64,000 bases of DNA from Nocardioides ungokensis (GCF_013466985.1 NZ_CP059164.1:1869001-1933000); one strand, 5' to 3'; counted from the first letter of the stretch, positions 39,376 to 48,101 are shown. The notes: generated by a model not told the origin, from the letters alone. Numbers and translations: made by a program.

Positions 39376-40233
39376 ATGCTGGTCTCCGAGCGCATTGGGC
39401 AGTTCTTCGTCGAGGGTGACTCCGGCCGCGACCGCCTGGAGTACACCGAGTACGGCTCCGGGGACGCCTGGGTCGTGCTGCTGCACGGCCAGCTGATGCC
39501 CCGACGCATGCACCAGCCGCTGGCCCGCGCGCTCGCCGCCGAGGGCCTGCACGTGGTCACCCTCGACCTCCTCGGCCACGGCCGCTCGGACCGGCCGGCA
39601 GATCCGCTGCTCTACTCGATGACGGCCTTCGGGGAGCAGGTCGTGGCCCTGCTCGACCACCTCGGAGCGCCGCAGGCGGTGATCGGGGGCACCTCGCTCG
39701 GCGCCAACGTCTCGCTCGAGGTGGCCGTGATCGCGCCCGAGCGGGTGCGCGGCCTGATCATCGAGATGCCGGTGCTCAACAACGCCCTGGAGGCCGGCAT
39801 CCTGACCTTCGGCCCGCTGCTCTTCGCGGCGCGCTTCCTGCCGTTCACCGTCAACGGCCTGCGGCTGTTGACCCGTCCGATCCCGCGGGGGCTGGTCCCG
39901 TTCTGGGTGGGGATCGGGCTCGACACGCTCGACCAGCGTGCGGAGTCGGTCGCGGCGGTCGTCCACGGCCTGTTCTTCGGCCGGGTCGCCCCGTCGTCGA
40001 GGCAGCGGCGGGGCATCCAGGCGCCGGCACTTGTGGTGGGGCACCCGATAGACCCGATCCACCCGGCCGCGGACGCCGCCATGCTCGCCGAGGAGATGCC
40101 CCGCGCGACGTTCGTGCGCGCCCACAGCATCCTGGAGTGGCGGGTCGCCCCCGACCGGCTCAACCGGGCGGCGGTCGGCTTCGCCCTCGGCTGCTGGAAG
40201 GCCCCGCGGCGGCAGCGGCGGACCGGCCGCTGA
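39376..40233 (+). CDS. Alpha/beta hydrolase
   Basis: A 285-residue alpha/beta-hydrolase-fold protein. The oxyanion region is LLHGQLMPRR, the nucleophile elbow GGTSLGANVS (Ser within G-x-S-x-G), and LDLLGHGRSDRP is the classic strand-4 motif; the acid and base are probably Asp in GHPIDPIHPAADA and His in RAHSILEWR. The substrate is not predictable. ATG 39376 is chosen; TTG 39367 would add three residues. It is divergent from the GNAT gene across 50 bp and ends 97 bp before recO. Confidence 0.88.
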   Translation: MLVSERIGQFFVEGDSGRDRLEYTEYGSGDAWVVLLHGQLMPRRMHQPLARALAAEGLHVVTLDLLGHGRSDRPADPLLYSMTAFGEQVVALLDHLGAPQAVIGGTSLGANVSLEVAVIAPERVRGLIIEMPVLNNALEAGILTFGPLLFAARFLPFTVNGLRLLTRPIPRGLVPFWVGIGLDTLDQRAESVAAVVHGLFFGRVAPSSRQRRGIQAPALVVGHPIDPIHPAADAAMLAEEMPRATFVRAHSILEWRVAPDRLNRAAVGFALGCWKAPRRQRRTGR

Positions 40234-40330
40234 CGGCTCCCGGTCGACACCGGAGCCGACATCGGAGCCGACACGCGAGGCGGTTGGCGCCACCTGCAGG
40301 CCGACGAGGGTCGCGGGGGAGAATGGTGCA

Positions 40331-41068
40331 GTGCTCTACCGTGACGAGGCGATCGTGCTGCGCACCCACAAGCTGGGTGAGGCCGACCGCATCGTCACGC
40401 TGCTGACCCGCCACCACGGGCGGGTCCGCGCGGTCGCCAAGGGCGTACGCCGCACCACCTCACGCTTCGGCTCCCGGCTGGAGCCGTTCACCCACGTCGA
40501 CCTCCAGCTCGCCGAGGGGCGCAACCTCGACGTCATCACCCAGGCCGAGACGATCACGCCGTTCTCCTCCGGCCTGGGCCAGCACTACGACCGCTACACC
40601 GCCGGCACGGTGATGCTCGAGACCGCCGACCGCCTGGTCGCGGAGGAGAAGGAGCCGTCCGTCCAGCACTTCCTGCTGCTCGTCGGCGGACTCCGAGCGA
40701 TGGTGGCGGGGGACCGCGGACCCGGTCAGGTGCTCGACTCCTACCTGCTGCGCTCGCTGGCGGTGGCGGGCTACGCCCCGTCCTTCGAGCACTGCGCCCG
40801 CTGCGGCACCCTGCCCACCACAGGGAACACGCACCGGTGGTTCAACCCGTCGATGGGCGGAATGCTCTGCACGACGTGCCGGATGCCCGGCTCGGTCAGC
40901 CCCGCGCCGGAGACGGTCGTGGTCCTCGGTGCGCTGCTGGCGGGGGACTGGCCCGTGGTCGAGACGACCGACGCGCGACACCTGCGGGAGGCCAGTGGAC
41001 TGGTGTCGGCGTACCTCGCCTGGCACCTCGAGCGGGCCCTGCGCTCGCTCGAGCACGTCGAGCGCTGA
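40331..41068 (+). CDS. recO: DNA repair protein RecO
   Basis: A 245-residue RecFOR-pathway protein that anneals single strands and loads RecA. The N-terminal OB fold reads YRDEAIVLRTHKLGEADRIVTLLT; the zinc finger is HCARCG with CTTCR about 30 residues later; the helical C-terminal domain completes it. GTG 40331 starts at the conserved LYRDEAIVLR. In actinobacteria recO lies between era/leuA and uppS, as here. It stops 10 bp before a small convergent ORF. Confidence 0.95.
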   Translation: MLYRDEAIVLRTHKLGEADRIVTLLTRHHGRVRAVAKGVRRTTSRFGSRLEPFTHVDLQLAEGRNLDVITQAETITPFSSGLGQHYDRYTAGTVMLETADRLVAEEKEPSVQHFLLLVGGLRAMVAGDRGPGQVLDSYLLRSLAVAGYAPSFEHCARCGTLPTTGNTHRWFNPSMGGMLCTTCRMPGSVSPAPETVVVLGALLAGDWPVVETTDARHLREASGLVSAYLAWHLERALRSLEHVER

Positions 41069-41077
41069 GCCGGCCGG

Positions 41078-41230
41078 TCAGTCCGAGGAGTCGAGAGCCT
41101 CGCGGCCGTGGATCGTGGAGATCCACACCTCGCACATGGTCGCTGTGACCCCGTCGTCGTCGGGGTAGGGCGGCCGCCCGAACGCCTCGAGCAGCAGGCC
41201 CTCGTTCATCCGGACCAGCGCGTCCGCCAT
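41078..41230 (-). CDS. Small ORF, hypothetical or 3' remnant
   Basis: A 50-residue frame from ATG 41230, beginning MADALVRMNEGLLLEAFGRP and ending HGREALDSSD. The frame is protein-like upstream too (RGPPAYPPQGGNPER) but is closed by a TAG near 41283 with no standard start, so either the ATG is the start or the N-terminus is disrupted. I recognise no family. An operator-like dyad lies 73 bp upstream. Confidence 0.4.
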   Translation of the reverse strand: MADALVRMNEGLLLEAFGRPPYPDDDGVTATMCEVWISTIHGREALDSSD

Positions 41231-41302
41231 CCGCTCGGGGTTGCCACCCTGAGGAGGGTACGCAGGAGGGCCTCGCAGCGCCTATGATTCGCGACATCGC
41301 GT

Positions 41303-41317
41303 GTGACGTAGCGTCAC
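41303..41317. promoter_or_regulatory. Operator-like dyad GTGACG-TAG-CGTCAC
   Basis: Perfect 6-bp arms with a 3-bp centre in the divergent gap between the small ORF and the universal stress gene. Length and symmetry suit a dimeric repressor site; no cognate regulator is adjacent. Confidence 0.4.
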
Positions 41318-41330
41318 CGCGATCTCGGAG

Positions 41331-41372
41331 CCAGTCGGGCCGGCCGGTACAGGGGGCGGCCGGGCCGACTGG
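41331..41372. repeat. Long GC-rich inverted repeat in the usp leader
   Basis: CCAGTCGGGCCGGCCGG (41331-41347) and GGCGGCCGGGCCGACTGG (41355-41372) can fold with near-perfect pairing. It ends 117 bp before the usp start; it may be a leader hairpin or terminator for the opposite direction. Confidence 0.5.
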
Positions 41373-41394
41373 TGAGACCGCCCCGGCGCATCGA

Positions 41395-41408
41395 GGGCCG
41401 TTGGTCCC
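41395..41408. promoter_or_regulatory. DosR-box-like palindrome upstream of universal stress gene
   Basis: GGGCCGTTGGTCCC matches the core spacing of the mycobacterial DosR/DevR box (GGGAC-T-T-N2-GNCCC) at most fixed positions, 80 bp before usp. DosR commonly controls universal stress proteins, but no DosR gene is in the window. Confidence 0.35.
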
Positions 41409-41488
41409 CGCCCGGACGAAGAACGCCCCTGCCGGGGAGGCTGCCCTCCGCGCAGCATCGAGGTGACGCCGCCGGAGAGGGGACAACG

Positions 41489-42415
41489 ATGACGGGCACC
41501 TCGACGCCTCCGGTGGTCGTGGGCGTGGACGGCTCCTCGGGCAGCCTCACCGCGGTGAGGTACGCCGTCGCCGAGGCCGGGCGGCTCGGCACCGGCGTGC
41601 GCCTGGTCCACGTGACGCCGGACTACACCCCCACCACGCCCATGCTGCCCCTGATCAGGGACGACTTCGAGCAGGTCGGACGGCGCATCCTCCGCGAGGG
41701 GGCGGCACTGGTCGGCGAGACCGATCCGTCGTGCGAGACCACCAGCGAGCTGCGCTCCGGACCCACCGTCTCGACCCTGCTGGAGGCGGCCGAGGACGCT
41801 CGTCTGGTCGTCCTCGGGAGGGAGCACCACTCGCTGGCGGAGGCCGTCTTCACCGGGTCGACGACGATCGGGGCCGCCGGACGGGCCACCTGTCCGGTCG
41901 TGTCGGTGCCACCGGCCTGGTCCGCCGCCGAGCCGCGTGGCCGCGTCGTCGTCGGAGTGAGGTCGCCGGCGCACTCCACCGAGCTGCTCGGCCGGGCCTT
42001 CGCGGCGGCCGAGGCCCGTGGTGGACGGCTGGTGGTGCTGCACGCCTGGAAGCTGCCGGGCTCCTACGACGACATCGTCGAGGCACGCACCCACACCAAC
42101 GACCGGGTCAAGGAGATCGAGGGCCAGATCGACCCGCTGCTCGAGATGTTCCGGCGCAGCCACCCCGACGTGGAGGTCGAGCTCGCGGTCGTGCACGAGC
42201 AGCCGGTGCGCGCACTGCTGCGAGCCGGGGACGCCGCGGACCTGATGGTCATCGTCCGCCGTGCCCACGGCCTCCCGCTGACCTCCCACCTCGGTGGCAC
42301 GGCCCGCGCCCTGCTGCACCACGCGAAGTGCCCCATCGAGGTGGTGCCGCCGCAGGAGGTGCTCGCCGAGATGGAGGGGCTGGTGCTCGAGGAGGCCGGG
42401 GTCGTCCAGAAGTAG
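41489..42415 (+). CDS. Universal stress protein with two Usp domains
   Basis: A 308-residue tandem Usp protein. Domain 1 begins VVVGVDGSSGSLTAVRYAV and ends near residue 145; its ATP-binding loop in the region VVLGREHHSLAEAVFTGSTT departs from the strict G-x2-G-x9-G(S/T) spacing. Domain 2 starts VVVGVRSPAHSTELLGRAF and ends in VIVRRAHGLPLTSHLGGTARALLHHAKCPIEVV (in part), with HLGGTARAL and CPIEVVP as in Usp C-termini. Such proteins bind ATP and help survival in hypoxia or stasis. GAGAGGGGAC precedes ATG 41489. A DosR-like palindrome upstream may control it. It ends 10 bp before uppS. Confidence 0.93.
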   Translation: MTGTSTPPVVVGVDGSSGSLTAVRYAVAEAGRLGTGVRLVHVTPDYTPTTPMLPLIRDDFEQVGRRILREGAALVGETDPSCETTSELRSGPTVSTLLEAAEDARLVVLGREHHSLAEAVFTGSTTIGAAGRATCPVVSVPPAWSAAEPRGRVVVGVRSPAHSTELLGRAFAAAEARGGRLVVLHAWKLPGSYDDIVEARTHTNDRVKEIEGQIDPLLEMFRRSHPDVEVELAVVHEQPVRALLRAGDAADLMVIVRRAHGLPLTSHLGGTARALLHHAKCPIEVVPPQEVLAEMEGLVLEEAGVVQK

Positions 42416-42425
42416 GCTCGCCTGC

Positions 42426-43202
42426 GTGAGACGACCCGTCAGGCCGCCGACCCCGCACCCCTCGGGTGCCCGACCACCCGCCGTGCCGCGCGACCTGGTG
42501 CCCCGGCACGTCGCCGTGGTGATGGACGGCAACGGACGCTGGGCCAAGGAGCGGGGGCTGCCCCGCACCGCCGGCCACGAGCGGGGCGAGCACTCCCTCT
42601 TCGACGTGGTCGAGGGCGCCATCGAGATCGGCGTGAAGGCGGTCTCCGCCTACGCCTTCTCCACCGAGAACTGGTCCCGCTCGCCCGACGAGGTCAAGTT
42701 CCTGATGGGCTTCAACCGCGACGTCATCCGCCGCCGTCGCGACGAGATGCACGAGCTCGGGGTGCGGGTCCGCTGGGCCGGGCGCGCCCCGCGCCTGTGG
42801 AAGTCGGTCATCCGCGAGCTCCAGGTCGCCGAGCAGCTGACCCGGGACAACGACGTCCTGACGTTGACGATGTGCGTCAACTACGGCGGTCGCGCGGAGC
42901 TCGCCGACACCGCCCGCTCCATCGCCCGCGAGGTCGCTGCGGGCCGCCTGAACGCGGAGAAGGTCGACGAGAAGGTCTTCGCACGCCACCTCTACGTCCC
43001 CGAGCAGAGCGACGCGGACCTGATCTGGCGGACGTCGGGGGAGCAGCGGCTCTCGAACTTCATGCTCTGGCAGGCGGCGTACTCCGAGCTCGTCTTCTCC
43101 GACGTGCTCTGGCCCGACGTCGACCGTCGCCACCTGTGGGCCGCGATCGAGACCTACGCACGCCGCGACCGCAGGTACGGCGGCGCCGAGCCGCTGGCCT
43201 GA
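42426..43202 (+). CDS. uppS: Isoprenyl (undecaprenyl/decaprenyl) diphosphate synthase, cis type
   Basis: A 258-residue cis-prenyltransferase making the lipid carrier for cell-wall polymers. The catalytic Asp is D34 in VVMDGNGRWAKERGLPRTAGH; AYAFSTENWSRSPDEV and the C-terminal DLIWRTSGEQRLSNFMLWQAAYSEL (in part) are conserved substrate-binding blocks. GTG 42426 adds a Pro-rich 25-residue N-terminal extension common in actinobacteria. It is next in the conserved era-recO-uppS order. Chain length cannot be read from the sequence. Confidence 0.95.
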   Translation: MRRPVRPPTPHPSGARPPAVPRDLVPRHVAVVMDGNGRWAKERGLPRTAGHERGEHSLFDVVEGAIEIGVKAVSAYAFSTENWSRSPDEVKFLMGFNRDVIRRRRDEMHELGVRVRWAGRAPRLWKSVIRELQVAEQLTRDNDVLTLTMCVNYGGRAELADTARSIAREVAAGRLNAEKVDEKVFARHLYVPEQSDADLIWRTSGEQRLSNFMLWQAAYSELVFSDVLWPDVDRRHLWAAIETYARRDRRYGGAEPLA

Positions 43203-43271
43203 GCGTTTCGTCGGCGGTGGCGTGCGCAACTCTGCGATCCTGAGCGCTGTGGCTCGTGGCGAGGAGAACCG

Positions 43272-44960
43272 ATGTCTGAGGTGAAGGCACCCCGACGCGG
43301 GCCGGGGCTCTCGGGCCGGCTCCTCTTCTCCGACGCGCCGGACCCCCGGATGCTGCAGGGCGTGTTCGCGGCCCTCTTCGTGCTCGACCTCGTGCTCCGT
43401 CACGTGGACGGTGCGTTCCCGGGGGTCACGTCCTGGCCGGCGGTCGGCTTCGTGGTGACGCTGGTGGCGTGCCTGGCCTCGGTCGTGGTGCCCTGGGAGC
43501 GCGTGCCGGCGTGGAGCGTCGCCGTCCTCCCGGTCCTCGACCTCGCGGCCCTCGGGCTGTCGCGGCTGGACGTGCAGAGCACGGGTGCCGGCATCCTCGC
43601 GGTCGTCCCGGCCCTCTGGCTGGGTCGGCTGCTCGGCCGGGCGGGCGCAGTAGTGGCCGTCGCCGCGGCCACGTTCCTCCTGGTCGTCCCCGGCCTCGCC
43701 TACTTCGGCCTGAACGGCGTGACCGTCTCCCGCTCGCTGATGATCGTCGTGGTCGTGGCCTGGACCGCACTCGCGATCGCCTCGGCGCTCGAGCGGGTAC
43801 GAGCCGGCCGGGACGAGGCGGAGGCCGGCCGGGTGGAGCTGGCGTCGGCCCTGGAGACGATCGAGCACCAGCGCCGGGTCTCCGACGCCATCCTCGACAC
43901 CGTCGACGTCGGCCTGGTCCTGCTGGACCACGAGGCGAGGTACCAGTCGATGAACCGCCGGCACGAGGACTTCATGCGGCTCGCCTATCCCGACGGGCAC
44001 GACGGGATGGCGGGCCAGCTCGGTCATGTGTACGCCGCCGACGGCACCACGCCGCTGCTCCAGGAGGAGATGCCGACCCTGCGCGCCAGCCGGGGCCAGG
44101 AGTTCGACGACTGCCGGATCTGGGTCGGCGACGACCCGTTGACCCGTCGGGCGCTCTCGGTGTCGGCGAGATCGGTGCGTGACGAGCAGGGGCGGTTCGT
44201 CGGCGCGGCGCTGGCCTACAAGGACGTCACCGACTTCATGCGGGCGCTGCAGGTCAAGGACGAGTTCGTCGCCTCGGTCTCCCACGAGCTGCGCACCCCG
44301 CTGACCTCGATCTCGGGCTACATCAGCATCCTGCGCGAGCGCGAGGACCTGGCGCCGGAGGTGCACTCCCAGCTCGAGGTGGTGGACCGCAACAGCGACC
44401 GGCTGCGCCGTCTGGTCGCCGACCTGCTGCACACCGCCGAGGCGGACGAGGGGCCGATGCACGTCGTACGCACCAGCACCGACGTGAGCGAGATCGTCCG
44501 TGAGTCGATCCGGGCCGCTGCCCCGGCGGCCAAGGCGGCCGACATCGACCTCGAGCTCGACGCCCCGGACGCCCTGGCCGTCTTCGTCGACCGCCAGCGG
44601 ATGGCCCAGGTGGTCGACAACCTGCTCTCGAACGCGCTGAAGTACACGCCCGGTGGCGGCCGGGTCCGGGTCTCGCTGGGCGTCGACGGAGACCGGCTGG
44701 ACCTCGCGGTGGCCGACACCGGGATCGGGATCGAGGCGACCGACCGGGCCCGGCTCTTCACCCGCTTCTTCCGCGCCCGCCACGCCGAGGAGCAGTCCAT
44801 CCAGGGCGTGGGCCTCGGCCTGAGCATCACCCGGTCCATCGTCGAGAGCCATGGGGGCCGGATCGAGGTGGACAGCGAGGTGGGCTGCGGCAGCGTCTTC
44901 CGGGTCCGGATCCCGATCGACGTCGAGCAGCCCGCGCAGCCGGCCCGGGCGCCCAGCTGA
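43272..44960 (+). CDS. Membrane sensor histidine kinase with PAS domain (orphan)
   Basis: A 562-residue kinase. About six membrane helices occupy residues 20-175 (for example FAALFVLDLVLRHV, VGFVVTLVACLASVVVPW, VVAVAAATFLLVVPGLAYF). A coiled linker and PAS domain follow (residues ~200-325; ILDTVDVGLVLLDHEARYQSMNR). The phospho-accepting His is H338 in SVSHELRTPLTSISGY. The ATPase domain has the N-box NLLSNALKYTPGGG, G1 DTGIGI, F-box FTRFFRAR and G2 GVGLGLSITRSIVE. The stimulus is unknown, and no response regulator is adjacent, so its partner must be elsewhere. ATG 43272 follows GAGGAGAACC. Confidence 0.93.
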   Translation: MSEVKAPRRGPGLSGRLLFSDAPDPRMLQGVFAALFVLDLVLRHVDGAFPGVTSWPAVGFVVTLVACLASVVVPWERVPAWSVAVLPVLDLAALGLSRLDVQSTGAGILAVVPALWLGRLLGRAGAVVAVAAATFLLVVPGLAYFGLNGVTVSRSLMIVVVVAWTALAIASALERVRAGRDEAEAGRVELASALETIEHQRRVSDAILDTVDVGLVLLDHEARYQSMNRRHEDFMRLAYPDGHDGMAGQLGHVYAADGTTPLLQEEMPTLRASRGQEFDDCRIWVGDDPLTRRALSVSARSVRDEQGRFVGAALAYKDVTDFMRALQVKDEFVASVSHELRTPLTSISGYISILREREDLAPEVHSQLEVVDRNSDRLRRLVADLLHTAEADEGPMHVVRTSTDVSEIVRESIRAAAPAAKAADIDLELDAPDALAVFVDRQRMAQVVDNLLSNALKYTPGGGRVRVSLGVDGDRLDLAVADTGIGIEATDRARLFTRFFRARHAEEQSIQGVGLGLSITRSIVESHGGRIEVDSEVGCGSVFRVRIPIDVEQPAQPARAPS

Positions 44961-44999
44961 CGGCCCAGCTGAAGGCCCAGCTGAAGGCTCAGCTGCAAG
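44952..44999. repeat. Four tandem 12-bp repeats across convergent stop codons
   Basis: Units CCCAGCTGACGG, CCCAGCTGAAGG, CCCAGCTGAAGG and CTCAGCTGCAAG at 44952-44999. They span the kinase stop and the zur stop, so the repeat supplies both C-terminal ends. Each unit holds the palindrome CAGCTG. Confidence 0.8.
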
Positions 45000-45387
45000 C
45001 CGGGCAGCTCCCGAAGATCTCCAGCGTGTGGCTGACGTCGGCATACCCGTGCTCGGCCGCCATCGACCGGGTCCAGCGCTCGACGGCCGGCCCCTCCACC
45101 TCCACCGTGGCCCCGCAGTGGCGGCACACGAGGTGGTGGTGGTGGCTCTCGGAGCACCGGCGGTAGACCGCCTCGCCGTCCTCGGAGCGCAGCATGTCGA
45201 CCTCGCCGGCATCGGCCAGCTTCTGCAGGGTGCGGTAGACCGTGGCCAGCCCGACCTTCTCGCCGCGCTGCCGCAGCAGGTCGTGGATCTCCTGCGCGGA
45301 GCGGAAGTCCGCGAACGATGCGAGTGCCTCCGCGACGGCGCGGCGCTGGCGCGTGGGCCGCAGCGGGCCGGGGTCAGTGCTCGTCAT
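44989..45387 (-). CDS. zur: Fur-family zinc uptake regulator (Zur)
   Basis: A 132-residue Fur-family regulator. The helix-turn-helix is RSAQEIHDLLRQRGEKVGLATVYRTLQKL (in part), followed by the regulatory-site sequence RRCSESHHHHLVCRHCG; CRHCG and the C-terminal CPAC form the structural Zn(Cys)4 site. Because it sits at the end of a znuABC-like locus with Zur boxes, Zur rather than Fur is the likely identity. It is transcribed after znuB, whose coding end overlaps its start by 14 bp. Zn-loaded Zur would repress the operon, forming a feedback loop. Confidence 0.92.
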   Translation of the reverse strand: MTSTDPGPLRPTRQRRAVAEALASFADFRSAQEIHDLLRQRGEKVGLATVYRTLQKLADAGEVDMLRSEDGEAVYRRCSESHHHHLVCRHCGATVEVEGPAVERWTRSMAAEHGYADVSHTLEIFGSCPACS

Positions 45388-46368
45388 AGTGCGTCCCGTG
45401 GGGTGCGTGGCGGTGACCGTCGTGGACGTAGTCCACGTGGTCCTCGTGCGGTACGGCGACGTGGCCGCAGGTCGGCCCGTGCTCGTGGGGGTGACCCTCG
45501 GTGACCTCGTGCTCGTCGGGGTGGCCGGCGGGGAAGGGGGCCCGCAGCCGCTGCCGGGACCGGAGGAACACCCCCAGCGGCCAGGTCACCATGAAGCCGG
45601 CGAGGGCGAGCAGCACGATCGTCGGGCCGGGTGCGACCCGGGCGTGGAAGGACGCGAACGCCGAAATGACCAGGCCGCCCAGCGATGCGCCGGTGCCGAT
45701 CGCCATCGAGGCGGCCAGCGTGGTGCGGAACGACCGGGTCACCTGCTGGGCGGTCGCCACCGGGACCACCATCAGGGCCGAGACGAGGAGCAGGCCGACG
45801 GTGCGCATGGCAACCGTGACGCTGACCGCGGCGAGCACGGCCACCAGCACGTTGTAGACGCGCACGTTGAGCCCGGCCACCTTCGCGAACTCCGGGTCCT
45901 GCGCGACGGCGAAGAGCTGGGGGCGAGGCCCACGCAGACGACCACCACGACCGCGGCCAGCACGATCGTGACCCACACGTCGGTGCGGGAGATCGTGGTG
46001 ATGGAGCCGAAGAGGTACTCCTGCAGCCGCGAGGCGCTCTGCCCGCCGAGGCCGGTGAGGAGCACACCCCCGGCGAGGCCGCCGTAGAAGAGCAGCGCCA
46101 GCGCCACGTCGCCGTTCGCGTGCCCGCGCTCGCGGATCACCTCGATCGCGACCGCGCCGAGCACGGCCACCACCACCGCGGTCCAGGTGGGGGAGGTGCC
46201 GGTGAGCAGACCGAGGGCGACGCCGGACACGGCCACGTGACCGATGCCGTCACCCATCAGCGACAGCCGGCGCTGCACGAGGTAGGTGCCGACCGCCGGG
46301 GCCGCGAGGCCGGTGAACACCGCGGCGAGCACCGCGCGCTGCATGAAGGCCAGGGTGAAGAGCTCCAT
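45374..46368 (-). CDS. znuB: Zinc ABC transporter permease ZnuB with His-rich tail, one frame break
   Basis: About 331 residues. Hydrophobic helices run from MQRAVLAAVFTGLAAPAVGTY onwards, with YLVQRRLSLMGDGIGHVAVSG being the family's cytoplasmic motif and a second part (YNVLVAVLAAVSVTVAMRTVGLLLVSALMVVP, in part) after the break near 45917, which is one missing base. The last ~50 residues contain 14 histidines with many Asp/Glu (PHEHGPTCGH, DGHRHAPHGTHYDEH) and probably bind zinc on the inner side. It begins at ATG 46368, overlapping znuC by one base (TGATG). Confidence 0.93.
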
Positions 46369-47222
46369 CAGGACCCTCCCTCGTTCCGCACGGAGTCGCC
46401 GTCCAGGGGCGAGCCGACGTGCGGGGTGTGGTCGTGGTGGGCGGCGTCACGGTGGTGCGTGTGCCCGCCGAGGTCCGGCTCGAGGCCGACCCGGGGGACG
46501 GCGTGGTCGTCGAGGGGCAGCCCGTCGTAGACGATCCGGCCGTCGCGCATCACCACCGCACGGTCGACCAGCGGTGCCATCGGGCCGAGCTCGTGGGCCA
46601 CCAGGACCACGGTGGCGCCGCGCCCCTTGAGGTGGCCCAGCGCGTCGGCCAGGGCCCGCTGGTTGGCCAGGTCGACCCCGGCGTTGGGCTCGTCGAGGAA
46701 GAACAGGTCCGGCCGGCCGGCCAGGGCCCGGGCGATGAGGACCCGCTGCTGCTGGCCGCCGGAGAGGTGCGAGACCCCGTCGCGGGCGCGGTCGGTGAGC
46801 CCGACCACGGCCAGGGCCTCGTCGACGGCGGCGCGGTCGTCCCGGCTCAGCGGGCGCAGCAGGCGGCGCCGGGTCAGCCGCCCGGAGGCGACCACCTCCC
46901 ACACCGAGGCGGGCACACCAGACGCGGCCGAGGCGCGCTGGGGCACGAAGCCGATCCGCTGCCAGTCGTGGAAGTCCGGCAGCGGGACGCCGAAGAGCTC
47001 CAGCGTGCCCGCCGTCAGGGGGTGCAGCCCGGTCAGCGCGCGCACCAGCGTCGACTTGCCGGAGCCGTTGGCGCCCATCAGCGCGAGGAACTCCCCGGAG
47101 TGCACCGCCAGGTCGATGCCGCGCAGCACCGGGCGCCCGCCGATGGAGACGGCGCCGTCGGCCAGGTGCACGGGGTCGGCCGGCTGGAGGTGTTGGTCGG
47201 GTGCGAGGCGGGGGGCGTTCAT
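46368..47222 (-). CDS. znuC: Zinc ABC transporter ATP-binding protein ZnuC with His-rich tail
   Basis: A 284-residue ATPase. Walker A is GANGSGKST, the signature LSGGQQQRVLIARAL, Walker B LFFLDEPNAGVD with a following VVLVAHELG switch. The metal-transporter subgroup pattern HELGPMAPLVDRAVVMRDGRI is visible. The C-terminal extension GGHTHHRDAAHHDHTPH contains seven His residues, again a candidate zinc-binding tail. The ATG at 47222 overlaps the znuA stop as ATGA. It powers zinc uptake by ZnuA and ZnuB. Confidence 0.94.
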   Translation of the reverse strand: MNAPRLAPDQHLQPADPVHLADGAVSIGGRPVLRGIDLAVHSGEFLALMGANGSGKSTLVRALTGLHPLTAGTLELFGVPLPDFHDWQRIGFVPQRASAASGVPASVWEVVASGRLTRRRLLRPLSRDDRAAVDEALAVVGLTDRARDGVSHLSGGQQQRVLIARALAGRPDLFFLDEPNAGVDLANQRALADALGHLKGRGATVVLVAHELGPMAPLVDRAVVMRDGRIVYDGLPLDDHAVPRVGLEPDLGGHTHHRDAAHHDHTPHVGSPLDGDSVRNEGGS

Positions 47223-48087
47223 CGGCATCCGTTCGCCTTCTCGAGGGCCTGGAGGTTGCTGTGCATGAGCGAGAGGTAGTCCTGGCCGGCCGTCCGGTCG
47301 CTGAGCCCCTCGATGGGGTCGAGGACCGCCGAGTGGATGCCGAGGTCCTGGGCCAGCGTGTCGGCGGTCTTGGCGCTGACCAGCGTCTCGGAGAACACCG
47401 TGGTGATGCCGTCGGAGCGGATCAGGTCCTGGAGCCGCCCGAGGTCGGCGGGCGTCGGCTCGGCGTCGGGGAGAGGCCGGTGATCGGCTCGACGTGCAGG
47501 CCGTACTTGCGCAGGTAGCCGAAGGCGTCGTGCGTCGCCACGATCGTGTGGCGGGCGCAGTCGGCCAGCCCGGTCGCGTACTCGTGGTCCAGGGCGACGA
47601 GCTGCCGGCGCAGGGCGCGCGCGTGGGCGTCGTACGCCGCCGCGTGCTTCGGGTCCGCCTTCGACAGCTCCGCGGCGATCGCGTCGCCGACGTCGGCGAG
47701 GCGCAGCGGGTCCTGCCAGAAGTGTGGGTCGAGCTCGTCGGGCTGGTCCGCGAAGGGCTCGAGGTCGGCGACGGTGGCCGCGTCGAGGGTGGCGCCCTGC
47801 GCGTTCTGCGCGACGCTGTCGTCGACGGCCGGCTGGAAGCCCTTCTCGTAGACGACCAGGTCCGCCTCGGCGATCGCGACGGTCTCCTTGATGGTCAGCT
47901 CGAGGTCGTGCGGCTCCGCACCCGGCTGGGTCAGGTTGGTGACGTCGACGCGGTGCCCGCCGATGCGCTCGGCGGTCCAGGCAAGGGGGTAGAACCCCGC
48001 CGCGACCCGCACCTTCCCCGAGTCGTTGCCCAGCGAGCCGCACGCCGTGGTGGCAAGCAGCAGGCCGAGGACGAGCAGGAGCCGCAT
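47219..48087 (-). CDS. znuA: Zinc ABC transporter substrate-binding lipoprotein ZnuA, one frame break
   Basis: About 289 residues. Lipoprotein signal LLLVLGLLLATTAC with lipobox Cys near residue 16. Cluster A-I metal-binding ligands are recognisable: His in GAEPHDLELTI, His in DPHFWQDP, His in THDAFGYLRKYGL and the acidic residue in VFSETLVSAK. The His-rich loop usual in ZnuA is absent; instead the partners ZnuB and ZnuC carry His-rich tails. The frame changes near 47470, one missing base between ITGLSP and DAEPTPADL. The start codon lies inside a Zur box, so the mRNA is probably leaderless. Confidence 0.93.
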
Positions 48088-48101
48088 GAGAATGATTCTC
48101 A
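48087..48101 (-). promoter_or_regulatory. Zur box 1 (overlapping znuA start codon)
   Basis: TGAGAATGATTCTCA, a 7-1-7 palindrome matching the actinobacterial Zur box TGAAAATGATTTTCA with symmetrical changes. It overlaps the znuA ATG (48085-48087). Confidence 0.85.

Noticed and set aside
41078..41230. TetR-family regulator
   Set aside because: The 50-residue frame has no helix-turn-helix and no upstream part; the dyad nearby is not enough evidence.
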